Assembly (NCBI GenBank): GCA_963818725.1 | Contig: CAWFTU010000009.1 | Span: 410,334-474,333 of the forward strand | Length of the DNA: 64,000 bases | From: DATFDN01 sp963818725 | GTDB lineage: Bacteria; Pseudomonadota; Alphaproteobacteria; Acetobacterales; Acetobacteraceae | Direction: 5' to 3' | Shown: positions 1 through 9,013 of the stretch, one piece after another | Layout of the letters: every line of letters starts with the position of its first letter | Position numbering within the stretch: position 1 is the first letter of the stretch | Notes under the pieces: model-generated | What the model was told of the DNA's origin: nothing | Databases searched by the model: none | What the model saw: only the letters and a program-made list of their open reading frames with translations | Position numbers and translations under genes: made by a program

Positions 1-203
1 GCCGGGGCCGTCGCAGGCAGGCAGGCCGTGCTTGCTCGTCTTGTTGGTGCCCGGTGCGCTGGCCACCACGACCCAGCTCGACAAGCTGAGCTCCACCGCC
101 GCGAACAGCGTGGCATCCATGTCGATGGGCGTGGCAGGATCAGAACGGGTGGCGGTCCGGGCAGGAGGTTCGATGTTCGGACATCGGGCGTCTCCAGGAT
201 GAA

Positions 204-1307
204 GTGGCAACGACCTCAGCCTACGACCTGGCCGCCGCCCACCCGCATAGGATCTTTCTCCAGTTCGCCACCCGCACTCGAAAGCTGTCCGTACCGGTGC
301 GCTACGGAGCCGTCACCTGTCTGGTACTCGCTGCCCTTGGCGCGCGCCGGTGGCTGTTGGGCGCGGAGCCCGGCTGGCCGTTCCCCCTGTCCTACCCCGC
401 CATCGTGCTGGCCGGCGCGGTTTTCGACCGGGGGACGGGGTTGTACGCCACCGCGCTGAGCGCGGCGCTCGGCACGTACCTTTTCATGCCCCAGCGCGGC
501 CAGCCTGCCACCGCGAGCGGGCGCGACGCCGTCGGGCTTTTGGTCTTTCTCGCCACGGCCAGCCTCACCGCCCTGCTCCTGGAGGGCATGCACGCGGCGT
601 TCGATCGCGTGACCGAGGCTCAGAGGGAGCTTGAGCGCTCCAACGCTGCACTGCATAGCGCCAACAGCCGGCTGGCCAAGACCGGCGAGCAGGTCAGCAA
701 CCTGCTGCACGAGGCAATTCACCGGTTTCGGAACGACCTCCAGCGCCTGAGTGCCACGGTGGCCCTCCAGAGAATGGCCGGCAGCGAGCCTGCCGCGCGC
801 TCGGCGCTCGCCGAGGTGGAGGCCCGGATCGTCGCGCTGGGCTCGATCAAGGCGCGGCTCGACGTCACCTTGACCCTTGAGGGCGAGGCAACCTTCGTCG
901 AGAGTCGGGCCTTCCTGTCCGGGCTCCTTGAGGACTGGGCGGCCCTGGTCGGAACGCGCCCGATCTCGTTCAAGGTGGACGTGGAGTCCTACTCCCTGGC
1001 GGCCTCTCGCGCCGTGCTGCTGGGGCTGGTCCTGAACGAGCTGGTGACCAACGCGGTCAAGTACGCCTTCCCGGACGGCCGGGACGGGACGGTGTCGGTG
1101 ACGTTCCGCCGAAGGGACGACCATGACGTCCTCCTTGTGGAGGACGACGGCGAGGGCCACGACCCGGCTGCGTCGCCAAAGGGCACGGGGCTGGGCCGGC
1201 GGATCACCCAGAGCCTGGCGGGTCAGCTCGGGGGGCGTTTGGAATTTGGCCCCCGGGAGGGTGGCGGCACGGTGTGCACGATGATATCGCCCGCCGCGCC
1301 GTTGTGA
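204..1307 (+). CDS. Membrane sensor histidine kinase (DUF4118, HWE/HisKA_2 type)
   Basis: Two-component sensor kinase, 367 aa. Hydrophobic segments at about residues 36-130 match the DUF4118 membrane sensor (the WPFPLSYPAIVLAG stretch is typical). A coiled linker at 135-165 follows. The phosphoacceptor region EAIHRFRNDLQ has its histidine at about 173, as in HisKA_2/HWE kinases (consensus HHRVKNNLQ). The ATPase domain shows the N-box ELVTNAVKYAF and a glycine-rich GTGLGRRI. The start is GTG, preceded by AGGA at a short distance. No response regulator is adjacent, so its partner is unknown. The C-terminal end is intact. Confidence 0.85.
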   Translation: MATTSAYDLAAAHPHRIFLQFATRTRKLSVPVRYGAVTCLVLAALGARRWLLGAEPGWPFPLSYPAIVLAGAVFDRGTGLYATALSAALGTYLFMPQRGQPATASGRDAVGLLVFLATASLTALLLEGMHAAFDRVTEAQRELERSNAALHSANSRLAKTGEQVSNLLHEAIHRFRNDLQRLSATVALQRMAGSEPAARSALAEVEARIVALGSIKARLDVTLTLEGEATFVESRAFLSGLLEDWAALVGTRPISFKVDVESYSLAASRAVLLGLVLNELVTNAVKYAFPDGRDGTVSVTFRRRDDHDVLLVEDDGEGHDPAASPKGTGLGRRITQSLAGQLGGRLEFGPREGGGTVCTMISPAAPL

Positions 1308-1382
1308 CGCCCCTGCCCGGCTGACCACGGGTTACGCAGCGAACCGCCCGGTGGCGGCGCAGATCAGGCCGGATCGTGCGGG

Positions 1383-1589
1383 TCAGCCCAAGTGCGAGCG
1401 CGTACTGGCCGGCTGGCGTCCCGGCTGTCCCTGGCTGCGCGCGCCTGGCCGGCCCTCCGCCTCGTGCGCGTCTGCCGCAATTTCCGACGCCAGCTCCTGA
1501 AGCGTCCCCGCGATCACCGGGTCGCGGGCCGTCAACGCGGCCAGCCACAACTCTCGTGCCTGCGCCCACAGGACAGACGAAGACGACAT
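1383..1589 (-). CDS. Small hypothetical protein (68 aa)
   Basis: A short alpha-helical protein: the first 45 residues (SSSSVLWAQARELWLAALT, then DPVIAGTLQELASEIAADA) look like the small helical proteins of unknown role common in alphaproteobacteria, followed by a low-complexity arginine/glutamine/proline tail. I chose the second ATG because GGGGGA lies about nine bases upstream of it; the first ATG directly abuts that purine tract. No function can be given. Confidence 0.45.
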   Translation of the reverse strand: MSSSSVLWAQARELWLAALTARDPVIAGTLQELASEIAADAHEAEGRPGARSQGQPGRQPASTRSHLG

Positions 1590-1923
1590 CGCTGACATTC
1601 CCCCGATCGCCCGAGCCGGATTGTGGCGCGCGGGTCGGGAGCCGCCGTCAATGCGGCGTCAACCGCACACCCCTCACACGAAGGTGAGGCTTGTGGAGAG
1701 CTGCCGCTCGAGATCGGGGCGGGCGTGGTGGACGACACGCTGGGAACAACGTCCATCCGAATCGGAAAGCAGGTCTGCTTATTCGTAGGCCCGGTTGGCG
1801 CGGCTCCCGACCACGCATCGGATCGCGCCGGGTCGCCGCAAACACAACACTGCGAGGCAGCGCGGCCCGTCACAGAAAAGCCGTGGATCGCGCGTTTTCG
1901 ATACCGCAACTGGGAGACGATTC

Positions 1924-2316
1924 ATGGATAAGAAGACTGCCGGGCTGCTCGGTGCGGTTGCCGGATTGGCGACAATGGGTTCAGCGCACGCCGCTGCCCC
2001 GCCCGCTGTCAATGTCACTGAGGCGATGCAGGCCGCCTCCTATGCCGACCTGCTCGCACCCATTGAAAATGCCGTCGCGCTGGTGCAGGCCGATGACGCT
2101 ACGCGCGCGCAGGGACTCCAAACGGTGCAGTATTATGGTGGCGGCTACGACCACCACCACCATCATCATCACCACCACCACGCGAACTATCCCGGCGAGG
2201 GCTATGGGCCGCCGCGCTATCCACCGCCCGCGCGGTATGCCCACCACCACCATCACCACCATCACCACCATCACCACAATGACGGAATCGTGGGCGAGCT
2301 GCTGAACGGCCGATAG
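1924..2316 (+). CDS. Exported poly-histidine protein
   Basis: 130 aa. A clear Sec signal peptide covers residues 1-24 (KK, hydrophobic core, cleavage at SAHA/A). The mature part contains an acidic helical stretch (NVTEAMQAASYADLLAPIE), then two uninterrupted histidine runs of 10 and 12 residues separated by a Gly/Pro/Tyr linker, and a short C-terminal GIVGELLNGR. GGGAGA stands upstream of ATG at good spacing. The His runs point to periplasmic binding or buffering of Ni, Zn, Co or Cu; this is inference from composition, as no family was recognised. No metal transporter or regulator gene is adjacent. Confidence 0.8.
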   Translation: MDKKTAGLLGAVAGLATMGSAHAAAPPAVNVTEAMQAASYADLLAPIENAVALVQADDATRAQGLQTVQYYGGGYDHHHHHHHHHHANYPGEGYGPPRYPPPARYAHHHHHHHHHHHHNDGIVGELLNGR

Positions 2317-2361
2317 ACGTCACGCTACGGCCGGCGGCGGTCCGGGACGCCGCCGGCACGC

Positions 2362-3090
2362 TCATGGCGACCCGCGCGTTTTGCGCCTGGCCGCGAGGAG
2401 AAGCCGCCGGTAGGTGGCGTCAAACACGGTCCGCGTCGAGGAGGTCCAGGATGAGTCGCGCCCCAGCGTGTCGCGGCTCGCGTGGATGCGGCGTCCACGC
2501 ACCTCGCGCTCGGCGGCTTCCGCCGCGTCCATCGGCACCAGCTCGAACCGGGGCTCGGACGGTAGCATCAGTACTTGCATGAACGGCTCGTCTGGTCGGA
2601 ACACGTGCATGCGCCCCTCGGGCGGCGCCTTGAACACCACGAACGAGATCATCGGCCACCAACTCGTGCGCAGCAGCGCGGGCACGGCAAGCGGGACATC
2701 ATCCGTCATGCTCGTGTAGTAGCGTGGGTGCGGCTCAATGCGCACCGCCATGTCCTCGGGAACCTTGAGGTCAAGGAGCAACTGATAGGTATAATAGCCC
2801 TCACCGAAGGAGCGGAACGGCGGCCAGTTGATCCCGGTCCCCGGGTCGGGGCCGAAGTCGCCGTCGAGTGCCACATGACCGTCGCGCCTGGTGACGCGCA
2901 GCTCGTTGTCGAACGGGTAGAAGAGTTCGATCCCGTATTGCGCGCCTTCGATGAACGGCATGCAGTGCCAGGGCTGCTCGTGAGAGCCGTCCTGCCGTGG
3001 CTGGTTCTCCCCGCCCCAGCCCGGCACCTCGATCTTGGTGCGGCGCGGGTTCAGGCGCGGCTCATAGAGGCGGTAGGTTACGGTGCCCAT
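2362..3090 (-). CDS. Conserved hypothetical protein (242 aa)
   Basis: Soluble, Trp/Tyr/Pro-rich protein with no signal peptide. Recognisable stretches are YRLYEPRLNPRRTKIEVPGW near the N-terminus, INWPPFRSFGEGYYTYQ in the middle and VFRPDEPFMQVLMLPSEP towards the end, which read like one conserved globular domain of uncharacterised type. The start was moved inward from the longest possible ATG because AAGGAGGGG stands just upstream of this ATG. The function is not known; a carbohydrate- or lipid-modifying role would be guesswork. Confidence 0.7.
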   Translation of the reverse strand: MGTVTYRLYEPRLNPRRTKIEVPGWGGENQPRQDGSHEQPWHCMPFIEGAQYGIELFYPFDNELRVTRRDGHVALDGDFGPDPGTGINWPPFRSFGEGYYTYQLLLDLKVPEDMAVRIEPHPRYYTSMTDDVPLAVPALLRTSWWPMISFVVFKAPPEGRMHVFRPDEPFMQVLMLPSEPRFELVPMDAAEAAEREVRGRRIHASRDTLGRDSSWTSSTRTVFDATYRRLLLAARRKTRGSP

Positions 3091-3540
3091 GGCGGTCCCC
3101 TCCTTCGCGATACACGCAAGGATGGGGGCTGAGCGCGCCAATATCATGGCAGGGGCATTCAACGCGTTGATGCCGAGGCGCTGACCTGCAACACAGGCTT
3201 CGGGCAAAGCGCATGAACCGCAGCCCCTGATCCATAAGGCTCTCTCAGCCCCGTCACGACGTCCCCGTACCCTTCAGGAAGGACTTTCAGAAGCGCGGCG
3301 TCCCCGGATCGAGGCCGAGCAGCACAGCGGCAACCGCCGATCGTGGTCGATTTGCTCTCGTGCGGCGGAGACCGACTCTCGCAGCGCGGGGAGCACGTCA
3401 AGGATTCGTGTGGCTTCCGGCGTCATCGCAGCCACGTCGGTCCTTCAGAGGCAACAGCCCAGTTCCATACGACATGAGATGGCGCCGCTCGACGAGGCGA
3501 GGCTGGAATGCCGCCGTGTAAAGAGAGCGGGCCGGTCCCG
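3091..3540. other. Intergenic region, no gene seen
   Basis: About 450 bases between two leftward genes. Short open frames occur on both strands but none has protein-like composition or a plausible ribosome-binding site. No tRNA, repeat or convincing terminator was seen. Confidence 0.4.
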
Positions 3541-4575
3541 TCAGGAGGCGGCCGGGTCTGTCGGCAGCGCCTGCACGACGTGGCTCGCCGCCGCGCTGGC
3601 CGCCCGCGCGAACGCCGCGACGGTCGCCGGGTCGGTCTCCGACGCGGCGCTCCAGTTGATGATGAACGCGAAGAAGACCCAGCGGCCGTTCACGACCATC
3701 CCGCCGGGGGCGCAGAGGCAGTGGAACCCCGGCACGTCGATGCTGCCGCCCTTGGAGAAGGCTTGCACGCCGAACGGCAGCGGCACCAGCCAGATGGCGT
3801 CGCCCAGTGTCAGGATGCGCCGGAATTCTGATAGGGTCGCGGGATCCTTGAAGAACCCGTTCGGCAAGCCACGCGCGTAATATGCGACGAGGTCGTCGGC
3901 CGAGGAGGCCAGCGTCTCGGCATCGTTGAGGGGCGGATTGACAATCGGCGCGTCCGCGGCCGCCTGCAATTTGGCCCAGGTGAACGACTTGTAGTCCGCC
4001 GCGGCCAGTAGATAGCCAAAGAACGATCGCGTGCTGTCCGGGATTTGTGTGGCGCGAAGGCCAAGCGTGGCGATGAGGGCGCGCACCTTGTCCGGACCCG
4101 CGTGTTTCAGGGCCATGTCGGTGGCGGTGTTGTCGCTGTGACTGATCATCGCTTCGAGCGTGGTGCGCAGTGACACCGTCCCGACAAGATTCGGCGGATT
4201 GAACGTCTGGCTGTCAACTGACCAGACGCTTTCATTCAGCGGCAGTTGTGCAGCGGTGAGCGTCTGTACGACGTTCGGGCCGTCCACCTGACGCAGCACC
4301 TCGCCCAGCACGAAAGTCTTGATGGCGCTGCCCACGAACATTCGCCGCGACGCGTTCGAGGCGACCACGAACTCCGGCTTGCCCTGGGCGGCGGGCGCCC
4401 ATATCCGGAGCGCGACGACGCCGGGCAGGTTCCGGAACAGGCTGAAGATGTGGTCGGCAGAGGGACCGCCTTTCTCCGCTGCGACTGTCACGATGGCGGG
4501 CAGGCTCGCCAGTCCGGCACCGGCGCTCATCAGAAGCCATCGGCGGTGCTGACGCGGCCCATGACCCGTACTCAT
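3541..4575 (-). CDS. Exported class-A beta-lactamase-like serine hydrolase
   Basis: 344 aa with a twin-arginine-like leader (HRRWLLMSAGAGLASLPA). The fold motifs of penicillin-recognising serine enzymes are present in order: SAIK (nucleophile S83, K86), SDN at 147-149, and KGG at 275-277. The omega-loop glutamate motif (ExxLN) of true class A beta-lactamases is not visible at the expected place (IPDSTRSFFGYLL instead). It is therefore better called a serine hydrolase of the beta-lactamase2 type (PF13354) than a resistance enzyme. The substrate is unknown. It stands alone as a leftward gene. Confidence 0.8.
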   Translation of the reverse strand: MSTGHGPRQHRRWLLMSAGAGLASLPAIVTVAAEKGGPSADHIFSLFRNLPGVVALRIWAPAAQGKPEFVVASNASRRMFVGSAIKTFVLGEVLRQVDGPNVVQTLTAAQLPLNESVWSVDSQTFNPPNLVGTVSLRTTLEAMISHSDNTATDMALKHAGPDKVRALIATLGLRATQIPDSTRSFFGYLLAAADYKSFTWAKLQAAADAPIVNPPLNDAETLASSADDLVAYYARGLPNGFFKDPATLSEFRRILTLGDAIWLVPLPFGVQAFSKGGSIDVPGFHCLCAPGGMVVNGRWVFFAFIINWSAASETDPATVAAFARAASAAASHVVQALPTDPAAS

Positions 4576-4739
4576 CGGTTTCCCCCTCCTCCTGCGCTAA
4601 CGCCCCTCGGATAGCATTCCGCTTGCGGCTCGGAAAGGGGAGGCAACGAAAAGAATAGGGCAACCCGATGCGTTCCGGCGCGCGCCGCGTACGCCGCGCA
4701 CCAACAAACTCCATAGCGGCATAGCTCTTTGCTTGACGG

Positions 4740-4835
4740 ATAGGCGACGGCGCCGAACAGCGCCCCCGCCAGACCGGCGAAAGCGCCGTTGACGGTGCCC
4801 GTCAAGGCACCGCCGCCCACCCAGTCAACGGTCAA
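4740..4835 (-). pseudogene. Glycine-zipper membrane protein fragment
   Basis: The reverse strand reads VDWVGGGALTGTVNGAFAG and LAGALFGAVAYP, a glycine-zipper pattern typical of small envelope proteins, but without start or natural end. It abuts the left end of an IS630 element. A second glycine-zipper tail lies on the other side at 7143-7296. Both may be debris of related genes broken by insertion; weak evidence. Confidence 0.3.
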
Positions 4836-4927
4836 GTTTGGTATGAGTTATACCAAATCCGGCTGATTAGTTCGGCTGAACCGGCTTTGGCCACCAGTGG
4901 AAGCTGGTGTGCGGACGGATCATGCTT

Positions 4928-5974
4928 CCCGCTTATCGGCCAATCGACCCGTCACGGGTAGACGCCTTTGTGGGTCAGACGGGACGACGCAGCGACGGCA
5001 CGGCAAAGCGCGTTGACCATGCCTCGCATGTTGCGGCGCCGGTTGGTGGTCCAGCAGAAGGCGCCGAGATAGTCGGGCAGATGCTTGGGGGAGAGCCGCT
5101 TGTGGGTGGCCTTGAGCGCGGTACTGAGATTGGCGACCAGGGTGTTGACGGTGAAGAACGGGGCGCTGCGCTCGCGCTCCGGACGCCCGCCGCCGGTGAC
5201 GGTGGCGACATGCGTCCGCCCGGCTTCCCCGAAGGCGTTGAACGCCCGCAAGCCGTCCGTGTGCACAGTCGCGCCGGCGGCGATGTGGGCATCGCGGAAC
5301 GCGGCCACCGCCTCGCTGGAGAAGGCGCTGACCGCGCGCATCGCGACATGGCCCATGCGCCCGTCCGCATGCCGCTCGCAGGCGACGATGACGCAGGTCT
5401 TGCCTTCGGTTCCGCTGCCTTGGTTCCTTTCACCTCCCAGACACACGTCATCCGCCTCCACTACCGGCGGCGCGGCATCGTCGTCGCTCGCGCCCCCGAG
5501 CGAATAGCGCTCCGTCCGCTCGGTCATGGCGTGGCGGAGCCGCTTGTGCAGATACCAGGCCGTCTCATAGCCCAGGCCCAGCCTGCGGCCGAGCTCGACC
5601 GCCGAGATCGCCTGTTTGGTGCTGCTCATCAGGTGCATGGCGCGGAACCAAGTGGTCAGAGACAGCTTGGTGTCCGCCATCACGGTGCCCGCGGTGACCG
5701 ACCAACGTCGGCCGCAGCGCGTGCAGCCGACACGGCGGCCGTAGACATAGCTCTTCAGATTGGCGCAGCGCGGGCAAGGCATTCCTTCGCGTTGGCGCGC
5801 CGCCACCAACGCCGCCAGACACTGACCCTCCGTCCCGTAGAGTCGTTCGAACTCAACGTCCGTCAGCCCCTTCATGATTGCCCGCATCATTCTGCTCCGA
5901 GACGCCGCGTTCAGAGCGACTTTGCGCTTCCCTGCTGCAAAGTACAAGAGCGGGTCGATTGGCCGATAAGCGGG
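4928..5974 (-). mobile_element. IS1595-family element
   Basis: A perfect 24-bp terminal inverted repeat lies at 4928-4951 and 5951-5974 (CCCGCTTATCGG outermost). It is flanked by a direct repeat ATCATGCTT (4919-4927 and 5975-5983), the target duplication made on entry into the IS630 transposase gene. Length 1,047 bp, one transposase gene. Perfect ends and target repeats indicate a recent insertion. Confidence 0.92.
4952..5890 (-). CDS. IS1595-family transposase
   Basis: The protein begins MMRAIMKGLTDVEF. An N-terminal zinc ribbon (CPRC ... CTRC) and a helix-turn-helix region (ISAVELGRRLGLGYETAW) precede the ISXO2-like DDE nuclease core, with VEADDVCLGGE as the first catalytic block and VHTDGLRAF as the second. 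Length (about 310 aa) is normal for the family. The open frame extends upstream to a TTG at 5947; the ATG at 5890 is more likely because the conserved N-terminus begins there. Confidence 0.88.
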   Translation of the reverse strand: MMRAIMKGLTDVEFERLYGTEGQCLAALVAARQREGMPCPRCANLKSYVYGRRVGCTRCGRRWSVTAGTVMADTKLSLTTWFRAMHLMSSTKQAISAVELGRRLGLGYETAWYLHKRLRHAMTERTERYSLGGASDDDAAPPVVEADDVCLGGERNQGSGTEGKTCVIVACERHADGRMGHVAMRAVSAFSSEAVAAFRDAHIAAGATVHTDGLRAFNAFGEAGRTHVATVTGGGRPERERSAPFFTVNTLVANLSTALKATHKRLSPKHLPDYLGAFCWTTNRRRNMRGMVNALCRAVAASSRLTHKGVYP

Positions 5975-7142
5975 ATCATGCTTGGGTCGAGGCGGGTGCT
6001 GCGTTCGGCGATGGCGGCATCGAGGTCGGCCAGGGTGGGGAAGTGCTTGTTGGCCACCGCCTCGTCGAGCAGCGGCCAGAGCCGCTCAGCGGGTTGGAGT
6101 TCCGGGCTGTAGGGAGGCAGGAACACCAGCGTGATCCCGTCCGGCACGGCCAAGCCCTTGGGGCCGTGCCAGCCGGCGTTGTCCAGCACGAGGACGATGT
6201 GGCGTCGGCGTCCCGCCCCGCTCTCGCGGGCGAAGGCGGCGAGCCGGGTTTCGAAGGCCGGCTTGTTGATGCGGGTGCAGAGATACCAGACCGTCTCGCC
6301 GCTGCTCGGCTGCACGAAGGCCGCGACGTGCAGCCACTGGAACCGGTGATGACCCAGCGCCGTTGGGCGTGCGCCGGCCTTGGCCCAGACCCGGCGGCGG
6401 ATCGGCTTCAGGCCGAGGCGGTGCTCGTCCTCCGCCCAGACCTCGACCGGCTGTTCCGGGTGCGCCGCCCGTGCTTGCGCAACGGCAACGTCAACCTGTT
6501 TGCGAAGGCCGCCCGCGCCTCCGGATCAGCGGCCCGCGGATGGCGCGGGCGCGGCGTCTGCACCGACCAGCCGAGCCGCTTCAGCGCCTCCCAGCCGCGC
6601 TGCGGATGCACCCGCTCCAGCTTGAGGTGCCGCGCCATCCAGGCCGCCACCTTGGGGCCACTCCATAGCCCGCCGTCCTCGGGCGGCTCACGCAGCCGCT
6701 CGGCCAGGGCGGCCAGCACCGCCTCGGTCAGCACGCTCGCTGCTCGCCCGTTCCGCCGCCGCCCATCGCCCAGCGCCGCCGGGCCGCGTGCGTTGTAGCG
6801 CGCCGCCACCGCCTCCACCCAGCGCGGCGTGAGCGCCAGCACCCCGGCCACCTCGACCACCGTGCGGCCCTGCGCCAGCAGCCAAATCGCCTGGGTGTGC
6901 CGCGCCTCGGCCACGGTTTGCGCCGCGCGGAACCGCGCCGCCAGTTCCGCCACACTCAGGTGCTCGGCAATCCGTGCCATCATCCCCCCGTTCAACCGCC
7001 CGCGGCATAGGCCCGCTCCGCGCAGCCGCCACTCTAAGCCGAACCTATCATCCGGATTTAGTATGACAGGCACTCAGGGCCAGTGCAGCGACGATACGCG
7101 GAACGGCCATCCATCCTTTCCGCAAGCGTCGCATCGTATGGC

Positions 7143-7296
7143 TTAGCCGGGCTGTGGCCCCTCGCCCCTCTGGACCGCGCGCTGGTCGAACCGGTGCCAT
7201 GGCGGCGCACCCAGGTTGACCTTGTTGGGCGAGGCGACGAGCCCGGTGCCGGCACCGGGGGCGGCTCCGATCAGCGCTCCCGCGCCGACCCCAACC
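7143..7296 (-). pseudogene. Glycine-zipper protein C-terminal fragment
   Basis: The reverse frame reads WVGVGAGALIGAAPGAGTG, then LVASPNKVNLGAPPW and a stop, resembling the tail of small alphaproteobacterial glycine-zipper envelope proteins ending in a VNLGxPxW motif. Its upstream part is cut off exactly at the left end of the ISAs1 element at 7297. No complete gene remains. Confidence 0.35.
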
Positions 7297-7305
7297 CAGG
7301 GCTGT

Positions 7306-8488
7306 TCAACGCTTTCGAATGATGGTGAGTGAGAGCACGTTTTTGATGCCTGCGAGACCGGCGCGGTAGCGATCCTGGCTGAGCGTGTCCGTCTGGTTGG
7401 CCTTGAGGATGTTGAAGGCGAAGCTGCGCAGGCGAGCAAACACGCCTGGGTTGGTGCGGATGCGCGAGCGGTCTTCGCCCAAGGTGACGTCGCGGCTGTA
7501 ATGCGAGGTGGTCTCGATCCTCCAGTGCGCGCGGATTGTCTCGGCGGCGCGGGTGGCGGTGACCGGGGTGTTTGAAACGTAGAAGGCCATCTCGGCGGAG
7601 TGGCGCAGCAGCCCGGTCTTGGCGTTGCGGGTGTGGACAGTGCGCTCGACACGGATGATGGCGGCCACGTGCGGATGCCAGTCGGTGTCGGCCGGCGTGT
7701 CGGCGGGATCGAAGACGGTGACGGTGCGACGTTCGTCGCGGTTGCGGCCCTTGTTATGGCTGTGGACAGACCCGAGTGGTGTTGTGGTGGCCGAAGCCGC
7801 CCGGATTTTCTGGTGCAGGGTCGGCTGGTTGTCCTTGACGCCGACGATCAGGGCGACGTTGGCTCCTGCTGCAACCTCGAAATGTTTTTTTGGCAATGCA
7901 GCGCGTCGAGTGTGACGATGGTGCCGCGAGCGATGCCGAGTTCGGCCAGCAGCATCTGTGCCGCCGGGATTTCGTTAGATTTCTCGGCGATGTCGATGTG
8001 GGCGGAGCTGGCAAAGGTTCCGACTGCGTAGCAGGTGGAAAGCCAGCGGAGGGGAGCACCAAGGCGGTGTCGGTGGCAAATGCGCTCAGCACCTGGGCAG
8101 AGGCACGATCGCGGAACTTATCAAAGCTGCCGCGCAGCGTCTTGCCATCCAGGGCAATGCTGCCCTGCCCAGGCGTGGCGCGCGCCGCCTGCAGCAGGGC
8201 GGCATGGTGGCGGAAGACCCCCTCCACCGTGGCCGGGTCGAGCCCTTGGAGAATGTAGCGGACGGCGGTGCGCGCGGGTGCGCGGCGCCAGTTCAGGCCG
8301 AAGGCCGCGTTCAGCCTGCGGCGATGGACGCCGATGAAGGTGACAATGCCACGATACGAGTTGCAGCCGGTCACGATGGCGAGGATGGCGAACAGCAGCA
8401 CGTGGGGCAGCCCGTAGAGCTTCCCCTGCGCCCGGCGCGGATCAGGGACGTCCGCCAGCACGTCCAGCAACGGCGAAAACGCAGCCAC
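7306..8488 (-). pseudogene. ISAs1-family transposase, broken in two places
   Basis: The frame from 8488 gives the family N-terminus (LLDVLADVPDPRRAQGKLY; SIALDGKTLRGS; LSAFATDTALVL). It is then thrown out of frame by a 50-base net gain, the palindromic element at 8004-8054. The middle (AHIDIAEKSNEIP...TLDALHCQKK) is in another frame. At CAAAAAAAC (near 7895) a further -1 shift leads to HFEVAAGANVALIVGVKDNQ and the C-terminus LRSFAFNILKANQ. The A7 position is identical to that in copy 2, so that shift may be programmed; the 50-base insert is a true lesion. Confidence 0.85.
8004..8054 (+). repeat. 51-bp palindromic mini-element, copy 1
   Basis: Begins GGAGCTGGCAAAGGTTCC and ends GCCAGCGGAGGGG. 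Outer arms GCTGGC/GCCAGC and inner arms TTCC/GGAA and CTGC/GCAG form a hairpin. It interrupts the ISAs1 transposase, whose intact form is known from copy 2 of the same family. A second 51-bp copy sits in an IS66 transposase at 41418-41468 with the same outer sequence and a changed but still complementary centre. Confidence 0.75.
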
Positions 8489-8631
8489 GGCACCCTCCGA
8501 CCCCGTTGCCGCCCCAAGGGTCAGACATTTGCCGGCTCGGGAATCCCCCTTGGATCAGCCGCCTCACTTCACCCCGCATGTGTGGCAGGGCGGCCTCAGT
8601 GAAGGCAATGCGGCAGCGTTGAACAGCCCTG

Positions 8632-9013
8632 GTCCCACATCAGCGCGAGGCCGCCGGGAAGAGTGCCAGAGGAGAAATGCGGGCGAGCATGAGGCGGACG
8701 CGAAAATGGCAGTTGCGCGGTCGGAGTAGCTCTGTCGCTTCCTTCATCAGGAATCACTAGCGTCCGACCAAGGCGGGGTGCCCCAGAGGTTATGCTCGAA
8801 ACTTGTCTCTACGATTGGCCAGGGGCGGACGGATTTCGAGAGGCGCGCGCAAGTCAGCCCAGCTTGCCGCCGCGCTGGCGTTCATGCCGGGGGCGAGGCG
8901 CGTGCCGCCAAGGCGGTGCTGGCCGCGGGCCAAATGACGGCGGCCGATGATGCGAGCCCTGCGGATCAGCCACCGATCGCAGGACCGCCCGCGCGGTTGA
9001 CGAGCCGTCGGTG
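8632..9013. other. Intergenic region, no gene seen
   Basis: About 380 bases between ISAs1 copy 1 and the XRE regulator. No open frame with protein-like composition, no structured RNA and no clear repeat was seen. Confidence 0.4.

Larger units (their letters stand above)
4867..6983 (-). pseudogene. IS630-family transposase, frameshifted and split
   Basis: The N-terminal helix-turn-helix half (MARIAEHLSVAELAARFR...) reads in one frame to about 6503. It continues in the -1 frame as KQVDVAVAQARAAHPEQPVE, then VWAEDEHRLGLKP, VLVLDNAGWHGP and LPPYSPELQPAERLW, the DDE motifs of IS630. The sequence is explained by loss of one C (TTCCGC to TTCGC) or by -1 slippage, though no classical slippery heptamer is present. 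At LDPSM the gene is cut by IS1595; beyond it, at 4927-4867, the true end IRPHTSFHWWPKPVQPN is found in frame once one target copy is removed. Confidence 0.85.
4851..7063 (-). mobile_element. IS630-family element interrupted by an IS1595 element
   Basis: The ends are imperfect inverted repeats: ATACCAAATCCGG at the left against ATACTAAATCCGG read inward from the right, with similarity continuing to TTCGGCT (about 24 of 28 positions). Each end carries the TA dinucleotide expected for IS630 targets (4851-4852 and 7062-7063). An IS1595 element occupies 4928-5974 within it. The element is doubly inactive: nested insertion plus a frameshift near 6503. Confidence 0.85.
7297..8631 (-). mobile_element. 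ISAs1-family element, copy 1
   Basis: Terminal inverted repeats CAGGGCTGTTCAACGCT at 7297-7313 and its complement at 8615-8631, the signature ends of ISAs1. The flanking ten bases (GACCCCAACC and GTCCCACATC) do not form a target duplication, so this copy is old or its surroundings have rearranged. It is divergent from copy 2 at 39385. The transposase gene is broken by a palindromic 51-bp insert (8004-8054) and by an A7 tract. Confidence 0.88.

Noticed and set aside
1..203. Open frames at the left edge of the window
   Set aside because: Two overlapping frames exist but neither has recognisable protein features; the upstream context is missing.
2150..2280. CAC/CAT repeats as a possible DNA microsatellite or CRISPR-like array
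   Set aside because: Codons are irregularly mixed and lie in frame in a signal-peptide protein; there are no spacers.
3541..4575. Antibiotic resistance by a class A beta-lactamase
   Set aside because: SxxK, SDN and KGG are present but the omega-loop catalytic glutamate motif is not visible, so a resistance claim is not supported.
7287..7296. Possible target duplication of ISAs1 copy 1 (GACCCCAACC against GTCCCACATC)
   Set aside because: Only six of ten bases match, which is no better than expected in GC-rich DNA.
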